A stretch of DNA of 10,098 nucleotides from assembly GCA_938016505.1 (NCBI GenBank), contig CALLWN010000258.1, positions 1 through 10,098 of the forward strand. The letters are read 5' to 3'. Positions 1-7,069 of the stretch are shown in pieces. Below the pieces are notes generated by a model, which saw only the letters and a list, made by a program, of their open reading frames with translations, was not told the origin of the DNA and ran no database searches. The stretch is from an uncultured Sphingomonadaceae bacterium. Its GTDB lineage: Bacteria > Pseudomonadota > Alphaproteobacteria > Sphingomonadales > Sphingomonadaceae. The position numbers were made by a program, and so were the translations under genes. Numbering within the stretch: position 1 is the first letter of the stretch; each line of letters opens with the position of its first letter.

Positions 1-2125
1 TTGTGCGGCCCTCGCGCTTTTTCACCTGCTGGCGGAGGAAGGGGAGGCGGGCAAGCGGCGCTGCGCGCGCTTCGTCGGCGAAGACGAGGATGTCGTCGCC
101 ATCGCGCCGGGCTGGCCAGATCGCTGCGACGCCCTTGGCCACCAGCCACTTTTCGCTGACGATCCGCTCGAGCATCGCCTGGGCATCGCGCCAGAGGTTG
201 CGCGCCGCCTCGCCCACCACCGGGTCGTCGAGGATCGCGGGGAAGGTGCCGTGCAGCTCCCAGGCGCGGAAGAAGGGGGTCCAGTCGATGAAGGGCACGA
301 GCGCCTCGAGCGGCCAGTCGTCGTAGACGCGGCGCCCGGTCATCGCCGGCGGGACCGGAGGCTCGGCGGCAAAGTCGATGACGAGCGCGTTGGCGCGTGC
401 CTCGGCGAGCGTTGCAAGCTCGGACTGGCCGCCGCTGCGCTGGGTGCGGATGGCGTCATAATCGTTGGCGACTTCGGCGACATAGCGGTCGCGCAGGGTC
501 TCGGAGACGAGGGTCGAGCAGACCCCGACAGCGCGCGACGCATCGAGCACATGGATGACGGGGCCGGAATAGGCCGGCGCGATCCGGAGCGCGGTGTGGA
601 CCCTCGATGTGGTAGCCCCGCCGATGAGGAGGGGCATCGCCATGCCGGCGCGCTCCATTTCGGTCGCAACGGTCACCATCTCGTCGAGCGAAGGCGTGAT
701 GAGGCCCGAGAGGCCGATCATGTCGGCATTGGCCTCGCGCGCGGTCTCGAGGATCTTCGTCCACGGCACCATGACGCCGAGGTCGATCACCTCGAAATTG
801 TTGCACTGGAGGACGACCCCGACGATGTTCTTGCCGATGTCGTGGACATCGCCCTTGACGGTGGCCATGACGATCCGGGCCTTGGGCGCTGCACCCTCTT
901 CCTTCTCGGCCTCGATATAGGGGACGAGGTGGGCGACCGCCTTCTTCATGACCCTGGCAGACTTGACCACCTGGGGCAGGAACATCTTGCCGGTCGCGAA
1001 CAGGTCACCGACAATGTTCATGCCATCCATGAGCGGCCCCTCGATCACGTCGATCGGGCGGGCTGCGGCGAGCCGGGCCTCTTCCGCGTCGGCGACGACA
1101 TGGGCGTCGATGCCGTGGACGAGGGCGTGGGCGAGCCGCTCCCTGACCGGGAGGCTGCGCCATTCGTCGGTCGCCTTGTCTGCAGCTCCGGCGCGGTTGC
1201 TGAACCGCGAGGCCAGCGCGATGAGCCGGTCGGTCGCATCGGCGCGGCGCATGAGGATCACATCCTCGCAGGCCTCGCGCAGCTCGGGGTCGAGCGCGTC
1301 GTAGACATCGAGCTGGCCGGCGTTGACGATCGCCATGTCGAGCCCGGCAGGGATGGCATGGTAGAGGAAGACGCTGTGCATCGCGCGGCGGACCGTCTCG
1401 TTGCCGCGGAAGGCGAAGGAGAGGTTGGAGAGGCCTCCCGAGATGCGCGCGCCGGGGCAACGGGCCTTGATGCGGGTGCAGGCCTCGATGAAGTCGAGCG
1501 CGTAGCGGTCATGCTCGGGGATCCCGGTGGCCACCGCGAAGATGTTGGGATCGAAGATGATGTCGTGCGCGGGAAAGCCGTCGCCGACGAGGAGGTCATA
1601 GGCGCGGGCACAGATCTCGACCTTGCGGTCGGCGGAGTCGGCCTGGCCGGTCTCGTCGAACGCCATGACGACGACCGCTGCTCCGTAGCGCCGGCAGGTG
1701 CGGGCATGGGCGAGGAAGGGCGCCTCGCCCTCCTTCAGGCTGATCGAGTTGACGATCGCCTTGCCCGCCACGCACTTGAGGCCGGCCTCGATGACCGACC
1801 ATTTGGAGGAGTCGATCATGAGCGGCACCCGGGCAATGTCGGGCTCGGCTGCCAGCAGGCGCAGGAAGGTCGTCATGGCGGCCTCGCTGTCGAGAAGGCC
1901 TTCGTCCATGTTGACATCGATCACCTGGGCGCCGTTCTCGACCTGCTCGCGCGCGACCTCGAGCGCGGCGGCATAGTCGCCCGCGATGATGAGCTTCTTG
2001 AAGCGCGCCGAGCCCGTGACGTTGGTGCGCTCGCCGATGTTGATGAAACGCGACGCCGCAGCAGCCGGCGCTGGCGCTGGCTGCGGCTGGGCGACGGGGC
2101 GGGGGGCGATGGCAGGGGCTGTCAT
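1..2125 (-). CDS. metH: Cobalamin-dependent methionine synthase, C-terminal half (folate, B12 and activation modules); partial, 3' end off window
   Basis: This cytoplasmic enzyme half transfers the methyl group of 5-methyltetrahydrofolate through cobalamin to homocysteine bound on a separate protein. I read 708 codons from an ATG at 2125 without a stop. Residues 1-26 are an Ala/Pro-rich leader. A pterin-binding domain follows from about residue 27 ([30 protein letters not shown]), then the four-helix cap (about 325-415). The B12-binding domain carries DVHDIGKN with the cobalt-ligand His at residue 428. The SAM-binding reactivation domain starts at about 566 (PFIDWTPFF). By comparison with E. 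coli MetH (1227 residues, His759), the window edge removes roughly the last 190 residues. The N-terminal homocysteine module is absent here because it is encoded by the ORF just upstream, and the start codon overlaps that ORF's stop as ATGA. The reading frame is unbroken, so this is a split gene and not a damaged one. Confidence 0.96.
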   Translation of the reverse strand, partial: MTAPAIAPRPVAQPQPAPAPAAAASRFINIGERTNVTGSARFKKLIIAGDYAAALEVAREQVENGAQVIDVNMDEGLLDSEAAMTTFLRLLAAEPDIARVPLMIDSSKWSVIEAGLKCVAGKAIVNSISLKEGEAPFLAHARTCRRYGAAVVVMAFDETGQADSADRKVEICARAYDLLVGDGFPAHDIIFDPNIFAVATGIPEHDRYALDFIEACTRIKARCPGARISGGLSNLSFAFRGNETVRRAMHSVFLYHAIPAGLDMAIVNAGQLDVYDALDPELREACEDVILMRRADATDRLIALASRFSNRAGAADKATDEWRSLPVRERLAHALVHGIDAHVVADAEEARLAAARPIDVIEGPLMDGMNIVGDLFATGKMFLPQVVKSARVMKKAVAHLVPYIEAEKEEGAAPKARIVMATVKGDVHDIGKNIVGVVLQCNNFEVIDLGVMVPWTKILETAREANADMIGLSGLITPSLDEMVTVATEMERAGMAMPLLIGGATTSRVHTALRIAPAYSGPVIHVLDASRAVGVCSTLVSETLRDRYVAEVANDYDAIRTQRSGGQSELATLAEARANALVIDFAAEPPVPPAMTGRRVYDDWPLEALVPFIDWTPFFRAWELHGTFPAILDDPVVGEAARNLWRDAQAMLERIVSEKWLVAKGVAAIWPARRDGDDILVFADEARAAPLARLPFLRQQVKKREGRT

Positions 2126-3195
2126 GCGAATGCGAACGCCTCGAGCCCGGACAGGCGCAGGGCCCGGGAAGGTTCGGGGATGGGGCGTGGCGGAAGTCCA
2201 TCAACTGCGGCGCGGATGGCCGCAATGTGGGCAGCGGTCGTGCCGCAGCAGCCGCCGATGATGTTGGCGAGCCCCGCCTCGGCCCACTGCCGAACCAGGC
2301 TGGCGGTGGTCTGGGGCGCCTCGTCATAGCCGCCGAACGCGTTGGGCAGCCCGGCATTGGGATAGACGAGGAGCGGTGCCTCGGCGATCCGCGCCATGCT
2401 CGCGACATGGGGGCGGAGCTCGGTCGCGCCGAACGAGCAGTTGAGCCCGACGGCAAGCGGCCGGGTGTGGGCGAGCGAGACCCAGAAGGCCTCGACCGTC
2501 TGGCCCGAGAGGTTGCGCCCGGCAAGATCGGTGAGCGTCATAGAGAGCAGAAGCGGCACCCGGCGCCCGAGCGCCTCTTCGGCTTCCATCGCCGCCATGG
2601 CGGCCGCCTTGGCATTGAGCGTGTCGAAAACGGTCTCGATCAGGATGAAATCGACCCCTCCCTCGAGGAGGGCGTCGATCTGCTCGCGGTAGACCGCCTT
2701 CACGCCATCGAAATCGACCTCGCGGAAGCCCGGGTCCTCCACCCGCGGCGACAGCGAGAGCGTCTTGTTGGTGGGACCGAGCGCGCCGGCGACGAACCGC
2801 CGGCGGCCGTCCCGTGCCATCGCCTCGTCGGCCACCGTGCGGATGATGCGGGCGGCAGCCCGGTTGAGCTCGGGCACGAGCTGCTGGGTGCCATAGTCGC
2901 CTTGCGAAATCGCGTTGGCGTTAAACGTGTTGGTGGCGAGGAGATCGGCGCCGGCCTCGGCGTAGGCGCGAGCGATTCCGGCGATGGCATCGGGCCGGGT
3001 CAGGTTGAGGATGTCGTTGTTGCCTTTCTGGTCATGGCTGACCTCGAGGTCGCCGCGATAGTCGGCTTCGCACAGGCCGAGCGCCTGGATGGCCGTGCCA
3101 TAGGGTCCGTCCTTGACGAGGATGCGCTGGGCAAGCGCTTCCAGGAAGGCGGCTTCGGCATCAGACGGGGCGATGGCGGGATCGGGGCTGGTCAT
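2122..3195 (-). CDS. metH: Homocysteine S-methyltransferase half of split MetH
   Basis: This is the 357-residue homocysteine-activating module of cobalamin-dependent methionine synthase, encoded as its own protein. It forms a (beta/alpha)8 barrel that binds homocysteine through zinc. The three zinc-ligand cysteines are visible: Cys253 in GLNCSFGA and Cys316-Cys317 in GGCCGTT, matching Cys247, Cys310 and Cys311 of E. coli MetH. Other family signatures are [22 protein letters not shown] and [13 protein letters not shown]. The phosphate-loop-like N-terminal motif reads [10 protein letters not shown] where many homologues have LDGAMGTMIQ, a modest deviation. The ATG at 3195 overlaps the metF stop (ATGA), and its own stop at 2122-2124 overlaps the start of the second MetH protein in the same way. 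The protein must work with that product, since it lacks any B12 or folate domain. Stand-alone betaine- or SAM-dependent homocysteine methyltransferase is a less likely reading given this context. Confidence 0.95.
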   Translation of the reverse strand: MTSPDPAIAPSDAEAAFLEALAQRILVKDGPYGTAIQALGLCEADYRGDLEVSHDQKGNNDILNLTRPDAIAGIARAYAEAGADLLATNTFNANAISQGDYGTQQLVPELNRAAARIIRTVADEAMARDGRRRFVAGALGPTNKTLSLSPRVEDPGFREVDFDGVKAVYREQIDALLEGGVDFILIETVFDTLNAKAAAMAAMEAEEALGRRVPLLLSMTLTDLAGRNLSGQTVEAFWVSLAHTRPLAVGLNCSFGATELRPHVASMARIAEAPLLVYPNAGLPNAFGGYDEAPQTTASLVRQWAEAGLANIIGGCCGTTAAHIAAIRAAVDGLPPRPIPEPSRALRLSGLEAFAFA

Positions 3196-4103
3196 CGGGG
3201 GCGCTTTCCGAGAAGATGGCAGATGGCATAGCTCAGGCCGGCACGGTTGAGCGTGTAGAAGTGGAAATGGCGCACGCCCTCGGCAACCAGCCGGCGCACC
3301 TGTTCGGCGGCCACGGTCGCAGCGACGAGCGCGCGCGCCTCGTGATGCTCGTCGAGATCGGCGAACAGTTCGGGAAGCCAGGAGGGAATGCTGGTGCCGG
3401 TCATTTCCGCCATGCGGACCGTCGACGCATAATTGCTGACGGGAAGGATGCCCGGCACGATCTCGCCGGCGATCCCGGCGGCGACGGCGCGGTCGCGAAA
3501 GCGCAGGAAGGTTTCGGGCTCGAAGAAGAACTGGGTGATGGCGCGGATGGCCCCTGCATCGAACTTGCGCTTGAGATGGGCAAGATCGGCCTCGGCGCTG
3601 GCGGCCTCGGGGTGCACTTCCGGATAGGCCCCGACCGAGAGCTCGAACGGCGCGACGCGGGTGAGGCCGGCGACAAGTTCGGCGGCATCGTTGTAGCCAT
3701 CGGCGCGGGGGATGAATCGTGGCTTGCCGCCATCGCCTGCTGGAGGCGGATCGCCGCGCAGCGCCACGATGTGGCGAACCCCTTCGTCCCAGTAGCGGCG
3801 CGCGATATCGTCAATCTCGTCGCGGCTGGCGTTGACGCAGGTGAGGTGCGCTGCGACCGGCACACCGGTCTCGGCCTGGATCCGGGTGACTGTCGCGTGG
3901 GTGCGCTCGCGCGTCGAGCCGCCGGCGCCATATGTCACCGACACGAAGCGCGGGCCGAGCGGAGCCAGCTCGGCGACCGACGCCCACAGCGTTTCCGCCA
4001 TGGCAGGCGTCTTGGGCGGGAAGAACTCGAAGCTGATGTCGATGGAGTCGGCCGGGAGCGCGAGTGGAAGCATCGGGCGGGCGTGCGGAAACGGCATCGT
4101 CAT
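3192..4103 (-). CDS. metF: 5,10-methylenetetrahydrofolate reductase
   Basis: This is an FAD-dependent TIM-barrel enzyme of 303 residues. It reduces 5,10-methylene-THF to 5-methyl-THF, the methyl donor for the MetH proteins encoded just downstream. Visible family motifs are ISFEFFPPK with the catalytic Glu at residue 26, VSVTYGAGGSTR (55-66), AHLTCV (85-90), ALRGDPP with Asp118 near the flavin, and the substrate-contacting Gln191 in AITQFFFE. GILPVSNY (218-225) and HFYTLNR near the C-terminus are also typical. The length matches bacterial MetF, which lacks the regulatory domain of eukaryotic MTHFR. The ATG at 4103 overlaps the TGA of the SahR-like gene, so the gene is the second cistron of the operon and probably has no promoter of its own. 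An in-frame ATG two codons later (4097) is an alternative start. Confidence 0.97.
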   Translation of the reverse strand: MTMPFPHARPMLPLALPADSIDISFEFFPPKTPAMAETLWASVAELAPLGPRFVSVTYGAGGSTRERTHATVTRIQAETGVPVAAHLTCVNASRDEIDDIARRYWDEGVRHIVALRGDPPPAGDGGKPRFIPRADGYNDAAELVAGLTRVAPFELSVGAYPEVHPEAASAEADLAHLKRKFDAGAIRAITQFFFEPETFLRFRDRAVAAGIAGEIVPGILPVSNYASTVRMAEMTGTSIPSWLPELFADLDEHHEARALVAATVAAEQVRRLVAEGVRHFHFYTLNRAGLSYAICHLLGKRPR

Positions 4104-5032
4104 GGCTTCACTCCCTGCCAGAGATGAACGGCGAGACGGGGGCCGGCAACCCGGCGGCTTTCCCCGATGGCGAGGCCGGCGGCCTCGATCTGCTGCGCCA
4201 TCACCTCGGGCGCGAAACCGAGCCGGACATGACGGTAGCGGGTCCGCAACTCTTCTTCCGCGTGCGGGGCATAGTCGACCACCAGCAGCTGTCCCCCCGG
4301 CGCAAGCACGCGTGCCGCCTCGCGCAGCGCTGCGGCCGGATCCTCGCTGAAGTGCAGCACCTGGTGGATGACGACCGTGTCGAACGCAGCTTCAGCAAAG
4401 GGCAGATCGGCCATGTCGGCCTGGCGAATCTCGAGGCCCTGAAGCCCGGCCGCATCAAGGCGCGTGCGCGCGATCCGCAGCATCTCGGGCGAGCGGTCGA
4501 CGCCGGCGGCCGCCACGGCATGCGGCCCGAGAAGCTCGAGGATGCGGCCCGTTCCCGTCCCGATATCGAGCAACCGTTTGACACCGCGGGCGCAGGCAAG
4601 TTCGACCAGCGCGCCTTCCACCGCCTCGGCCGGGGCCTCGAGGTTGCGCATGAGGTCCCATTCGGCAGCGTGGTCGGCAAACCATCGGTCGAGCGCCCGC
4701 TGGCGGGCCGCGCGAACGTCGGCCAGATGGGCCCGCTCGGGCGCGATCGGGTCACGATCACCGATGATCGCGTCGATCATTGCGAGCACGGCCTCGGCCT
4801 CGGCCGTTCGCGACCGCACGACAAACGCATAGGCGCCTTCCTTCTGGCGGCTGACGAGGCCCGCCTCGGCAAGGATCCGCACATGCCGGGACACCCTCGG
4901 CTGGCTCTGGCGCAACACTTCGGCCAGCTCGCCCATGGCGAGGTCGACGTGACGCACGAGCAGGAGGATCCGCAGCCGCGACGGATCCGCGAGAGCTGCG
5001 AACAGGGCGAGCGGACGATCCATGGCGGGCAT
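4100..5032 (-). CDS. sahR: SahR-like ArsR-family repressor with SAM-methyltransferase-fold sensor domain
   Basis: The 310-residue protein has an ArsR-type winged helix (about 7-75; ALADPSRLRILLL, then ELAEVLRQSQPRVSRHVRIL as the DNA-reading helix pair). A linker leads to a class I SAM-methyltransferase fold (about 150-310). That fold shows motif I LLDIGTGTGR (154-163), the acidic end of strand 2 at Asp179, QADMADLPF (204-212) and APGGQLLVVDY. The cysteine pair of metal-sensing ArsR/SmtB proteins is missing, so metal sensing is unlikely. SahR, characterised in Desulfovibrio alaskensis, is an ArsR-family repressor of SAM-cycle genes whose methylase-like domain senses S-adenosylhomocysteine. The domain plan and position upstream of metF-metH fit it well. 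A true methyltransferase role cannot be excluded from sequence. Neither ATG 5032 nor in-frame ATG 5023 has a Shine-Dalgarno sequence; I list the longer form, but 5023 (MDRPLALF) better suits the predicted promoter. Confidence 0.88.
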   Translation of the reverse strand: MPAMDRPLALFAALADPSRLRILLLVRHVDLAMGELAEVLRQSQPRVSRHVRILAEAGLVSRQKEGAYAFVVRSRTAEAEAVLAMIDAIIGDRDPIAPERAHLADVRAARQRALDRWFADHAAEWDLMRNLEAPAEAVEGALVELACARGVKRLLDIGTGTGRILELLGPHAVAAAGVDRSPEMLRIARTRLDAAGLQGLEIRQADMADLPFAEAAFDTVVIHQVLHFSEDPAAALREAARVLAPGGQLLVVDYAPHAEEELRTRYRHVRLGFAPEVMAQQIEAAGLAIGESRRVAGPRLAVHLWQGVKP

Positions 5033-5061
5033 CAGTTAAAGAAAGCTTTAAGTCTCGTCAA
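5033..5061 (-). promoter_or_regulatory. Candidate sigma-70-type promoter of the sahR-metF-metH operon
   Basis: Read on the minus strand, TTGACG (5061-5056) is a good -35 hexamer. It is followed by 17 bases and a weak -10 candidate, TAACTG (5038-5033); a one-base shift gives TTAACT. Transcription would then start around 5026-5027, inside the longer form of the regulator ORF, leaving the ATG at 5023 almost leaderless. The -35 element is seen directly, but the -10 match is poor and the assignment is inferred. Confidence 0.45.
5036..5051. promoter_or_regulatory. Perfect inverted repeat TTAAAG-N4-CTTTAA, candidate SahR operator
   Basis: The arms TTAAAG (5036-5041) and CTTTAA (5046-5051) are exact reverse complements around AAAG. 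A second palindrome, AAAGCTTT (5042-5049), is nested inside. The site is an A/T island in otherwise GC-rich DNA and lies in the spacer of the candidate operon promoter, four bases before the first ATG of the ArsR-type gene. A dimeric winged-helix repressor bound here would block RNA polymerase. It is also about 70-85 bases upstream of the divergent mlaA start, so an effect there is possible but less likely. Confidence 0.6.
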
Positions 5062-5108
5062 TGGCTGCCGGCATGGAGCAACGCTTGAGCGCTGGCACGG
5101 CCGCGCCT

Positions 5109-5113
5109 AGGGA
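5109..5113 (+). promoter_or_regulatory. Ribosome binding site deciding the mlaA start
   Basis: AGGGA lies 7 bases before the GTG at 5121. No such site precedes the in-frame ATG at 5061. Starting at 5121 also places the hydrophobic stretch and lipobox at the extreme N-terminus, as expected for a lipoprotein signal. Confidence 0.65.
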
Positions 5114-5120
5114 CATCCGC

Positions 5121-5930
5121 GTGCGCCTTCCTGCCCTTCTTGCCCTTGCGCTCCTGGTTGCCGGTTGTGCGACAACAGCGGAGCAGCGGTTCGCGCGGGG
5201 CGCCAGTCTCGATCGGGCGGGCGAGGACCGGCTGGAGACGCTCAATCGCAGGGTTCATGCGTTCAATACCGAGCTCGACCGGCTGGTCGTCCGGCCGCCG
5301 GCGGCCGCCTATCGCGCGGCAGTGCCTTCGCCGATGCGGCGCGCGGTCAACAATTTCTACCGCCACCTCGGCGAGCCGCTCAATGGCCTGAACGCGGTGG
5401 CCCAGGGCAAGCCCCAGAGCGCATTCCGGGCGCTCGACAGGTTTGTCATCAACACGGTGCTCGGCGGGGTCGGGACGATCGATGAGGCAAGCCAGATGGG
5501 CCTCGACGAGCAGCGCCATGATCTCGGCCAGACGCTCGCGGTATGGGGCATCCCCTCGGGGCCGTTCCTGATGCTGCCGGTCTTCGGCCCTTCGACGCTG
5601 CGCGACGGGATTTCGCTGGTGACGGAGTTCCTGGTTGACCCGGTTGGCTTCGGGTCAGGCGCGATCCTCAACAACACCCAGTCGACGATGCAGATCCTGG
5701 TGCGCGTGATCGACCAGCGCGCCGAGCTCATCGAGCGCGGCGAGCAGATCCGCCGGGGCTCTGCCGACGACTATGCGACCATCCGTTCGGCGTGGCTCCA
5801 GCTGCGGCTCGCGGAGCTTTATGACGGCAACCCGCCGCTGATGGACGAAGACTGGGACGACGAGGAGCCGGAACCGACGGAGGCCACCCCGGATCCAGAC
5901 CCGACGGGTTCTCCCATGGTGCGGCCATGA
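5121..5930 (+). CDS. mlaA: MlaA/VacJ family outer-membrane phospholipid-removing lipoprotein
   Basis: This is a 269-residue lipoprotein of the Mla system, which keeps the outer membrane asymmetric by removing phospholipids from its outer leaflet. From the GTG at 5121 the protein begins with a lipoprotein signal (MRLPALLALALLVAGC), with LVAGC as lipobox and Cys16 as the lipidated residue. MlaA-family blocks follow in order: an NRRVHAFN region, a VNNFYRHLGEPLNGLNAVAQG block, a RFVINTVLGGVGTIDEA block, and the highly typical LGQTLAVWGIPSGPFLMLPVFGPSTLRDG region (the last two each span about 20-30 residues). A helical stretch ends near YDGNPPL, and the C-terminal tail is very acidic and proline-rich (DEDWDDEEPEPTE). 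The gene diverges from the methionine operon and overlaps the next ORF by ATGA. No mlaC, mlaD, mlaE or mlaF homologue is visible in the window. A longer form from ATG 5061 would add 20 residues before the signal and is unlikely. Confidence 0.93.
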   Translation: MRLPALLALALLVAGCATTAEQRFARGASLDRAGEDRLETLNRRVHAFNTELDRLVVRPPAAAYRAAVPSPMRRAVNNFYRHLGEPLNGLNAVAQGKPQSAFRALDRFVINTVLGGVGTIDEASQMGLDEQRHDLGQTLAVWGIPSGPFLMLPVFGPSTLRDGISLVTEFLVDPVGFGSGAILNNTQSTMQILVRVIDQRAELIERGEQIRRGSADDYATIRSAWLQLRLAELYDGNPPLMDEDWDDEEPEPTEATPDPDPTGSPMVRP

Positions 5931-6124
5931 CGCCCACGCAGCTTGCGGTCGCGGTGATGCCGGTGCTGCTGCTGTGCGGTTGCAACGACAAGGGCGCGGA
6001 GCGGCCCGCTGCCGAGGCGCGCAGCACCGAAGCGGTCGAGCGTGCCATCGCCGACGTCGAGGCCGCGAAGGCGGAGGCCGCAACGCCGCCGCCTGCCGCC
6101 GCGCCGGCCGAAGCTGCCCGCTAG
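5927..6124 (+). CDS. Small Ala/Pro/Glu-rich putative lipoprotein (unrecognised)
   Basis: This 65-residue ORF starts at an ATG that overlaps the mlaA stop codon as ATGA, so translation by coupling is plausible. Residues 6-18 are hydrophobic and end in LLLCGC, a reasonable lipobox with Cys19 as the lipidation site. The remaining 46 residues form a low-complexity, Ala-rich segment with many Glu residues and a Pro run (ATPPPAAAPAEAAR). The middle (EAVERAIADVEAAKAEAA) looks helical and could be a short coiled coil. One oddity is that the signal n-region has no Lys or Arg. The stop TAG at 6122-6124 overlaps the stop of the convergent dehydrogenase gene. I do not recognise a family. It could be an accessory to MlaA or a spurious ORF; coupling and the lipobox favour a real gene. 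Confidence 0.55.
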   Translation: MTPTQLAVAVMPVLLLCGCNDKGAERPAAEARSTEAVERAIADVEAAKAEAATPPPAAAPAEAAR

Positions 6125-6846
6125 CGGAGCATCAGCCCGCCGTCGATCGCAAGCGACTGGCCGGTTACGTAGGGGGCGCGGGGGGAGGCGAGGAAGAGGA
6201 CGCACTGGGCGACTTCCTCTGGCTCGCCCCAGCGCCGCTGCGGCACGGCCCTGAGGAGCCGCTTCTCATAGTCTGCGTCGCTGCGCTGCATCTCGGTCAT
6301 GCGGGTGCGGATGAAGCCCGGGGCCACCATGTTGACCCGGATCCGGTCGGGCGCCCACTTGTCGGCAAGCGCGCGGGTGAGCCCCAGCAGACCCGCCTTG
6401 GAGGCCGTGTAGGCTGGGGTTTCCCGGAGCGCGAGGAAGCTCGAAAGCGAGCCCATGTTGACGATCGCCCCGGCGCGCGCCCTGAGCCCCGCGTGCGCCG
6501 CAAGGCAGAGGTCCATGACGCTTGCAAGATTGACCTCGAGCACCGCGCGAAAACCCTCGGGCGAATATTCGTCGCGGCTGCCGGTGCCGGCATTGTTGAC
6601 GAGCACGTCGAGCGGGCCGGTCGCTGCGATCAGCGCCGGGGCGATCCCGGGCTGGGAGAAATCGGCCTGATGATAGGCCAGACCCGAAAGATCCTCGGCA
6701 TAGTCGGAAGGCGACGCGCGGGTCCCGGTGATGGCAACCTCGGCGCCATTGGCCGAGAAGGCGCGCGCGGTTGCAAGGCCGATGCCCTGGCTGCCACCGG
6801 TGACCAGCACGCGCTTGCCCGTGAACTCCGGCCAGCTAAACGTCAT
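6121..6846 (-). CDS. Short-chain dehydrogenase/reductase (SDR) family oxidoreductase
   Basis: This is a classical SDR of 241 residues, a Rossmann-fold NAD(P)-dependent oxidoreductase acting on an unknown alcohol or ketone in the cytoplasm. The cofactor motif is TGGSQGIG (16-23), followed by NNAG (84-87), the structural Asn107 in EVNL, and the catalytic Ser133, Tyr146 and Lys150 (YTASK). APGFIRTRM and the C-terminal VTGQSLAIDGG segment are also standard. An Arg (GTR, residue 43) and no Asp follow strand 2, which hints at NADPH, a weak inference. I chose the ATG at 6846 because GGGGAGG (6858-6852) lies 5 bases before it; the in-frame GTG at 6852 directly abuts that site. The gene stands alone, convergent with the small lipoprotein ORF and divergent from the VWA gene, so context does not reveal its substrate. 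Confidence 0.93.
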   Translation of the reverse strand: MTFSWPEFTGKRVLVTGGSQGIGLATARAFSANGAEVAITGTRASPSDYAEDLSGLAYHQADFSQPGIAPALIAATGPLDVLVNNAGTGSRDEYSPEGFRAVLEVNLASVMDLCLAAHAGLRARAGAIVNMGSLSSFLALRETPAYTASKAGLLGLTRALADKWAPDRIRVNMVAPGFIRTRMTEMQRSDADYEKRLLRAVPQRRWGEPEEVAQCVLFLASPRAPYVTGQSLAIDGGLMLR

Positions 6847-6851
6847 TTCCA

Positions 6852-6858
6852 CCTCCCC
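6852..6858 (-). promoter_or_regulatory. Strong ribosome binding site deciding the SDR start
   Basis: GGGGAGG on the minus strand sits 5 bases from ATG 6846. It adjoins the alternative GTG at 6852, leaving no spacing, so the ATG is preferred. Confidence 0.65.
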
Positions 6859-6872
6859 TTCCCGACAGGCAG

Positions 6873-6890
6873 CAGGTGGGCGCCCACTTG
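6873..6890. repeat. 18-bp near-perfect palindrome with a 12-bp perfect core
   Basis: CAGGTGGGCGCCCACTTG is self-complementary except for one mismatched pair. The core GTGGGCGCCCAC (6876-6887) is perfect. A second short inverted repeat, CGGCT-AG-AGCCG, follows at 6917-6928. Both lie in the 222-bp gap between the divergent SDR and VWA genes. The first would fall in the SDR 5' leader or promoter region and may be a regulator binding site or RNA hairpin. GC-rich DNA makes such palindromes fairly common, so function is unproven. Confidence 0.35.
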
Positions 6891-6979
6891 CCGACCCGTC
6901 ATCATTGCGTCAGGAACGGCTAGAGCCGATGCAGCGCCGGGTGAGCGCTGACAAGTGACAGGACCGGAATGTGGCGGAC

Positions 6980-7069
6980 ATGAAGCCCCGCGGGCGCATC
7001 GCGGTTTCGGAAGACGGCGGACAGGTCCGGGCGGCGCCGTTGCCGGCGCGCGGCAAGGGGCTTGGCTGA
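6980..7069 (+). CDS. Possible 29-codon leader ORF upstream of the VWA gene
   Basis: A short ORF (MKPRGRIAVSEDGGQ..., basic and Gly/Pro-containing) starts at ATG 6980; an in-frame GTG at 6971 also exists. Its TGA overlaps the VWA start as TGATG, an arrangement used for translational coupling. There is no convincing ribosome binding site and no recognisable motif, so it may be a chance ORF. Confidence 0.2.
   Translation: MKPRGRIAVSEDGGQVRAAPLPARGKGLG

Noticed and set aside
251..2329. Long open frame on the plus strand (692 codons) rich in Asp, Arg, Gly and His
   Set aside because: It lies antisense to the unbroken metH C-terminal frame, which matches MetH from end to end. The residue make-up (Asp/Arg/Gly/His-rich, no domain) is what the complement of GC-rich codons gives.
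2227..5110. Three successive plus-strand open frames of 303-348 codons opposite metH, metF and the SahR-like gene
   Set aside because: Each is fully antisense to a confidently recognised gene, has no recognisable motif and no ribosome binding site; they are GC-bias shadows.
5085..5113. TTGAGC...TAGGGA as an mlaA promoter
   Set aside because: The -10 candidate does not resemble TATAAT and coincides with the ribosome binding site, leaving no room for it.
5061..5120. Start of MlaA at ATG 5061
   Set aside because: It would put 20 non-hydrophobic residues before the signal peptide and lacks a ribosome binding site; GTG 5121 with AGGGA 7 bases upstream fits better.
5033..5120. SAM or SAH riboswitch upstream of the methionine operon
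   Set aside because: The 88-bp gap is small, the predicted transcription start is at or inside the regulator ORF, and I saw no aptamer-like helices; a protein repressor with an operator explains the region.
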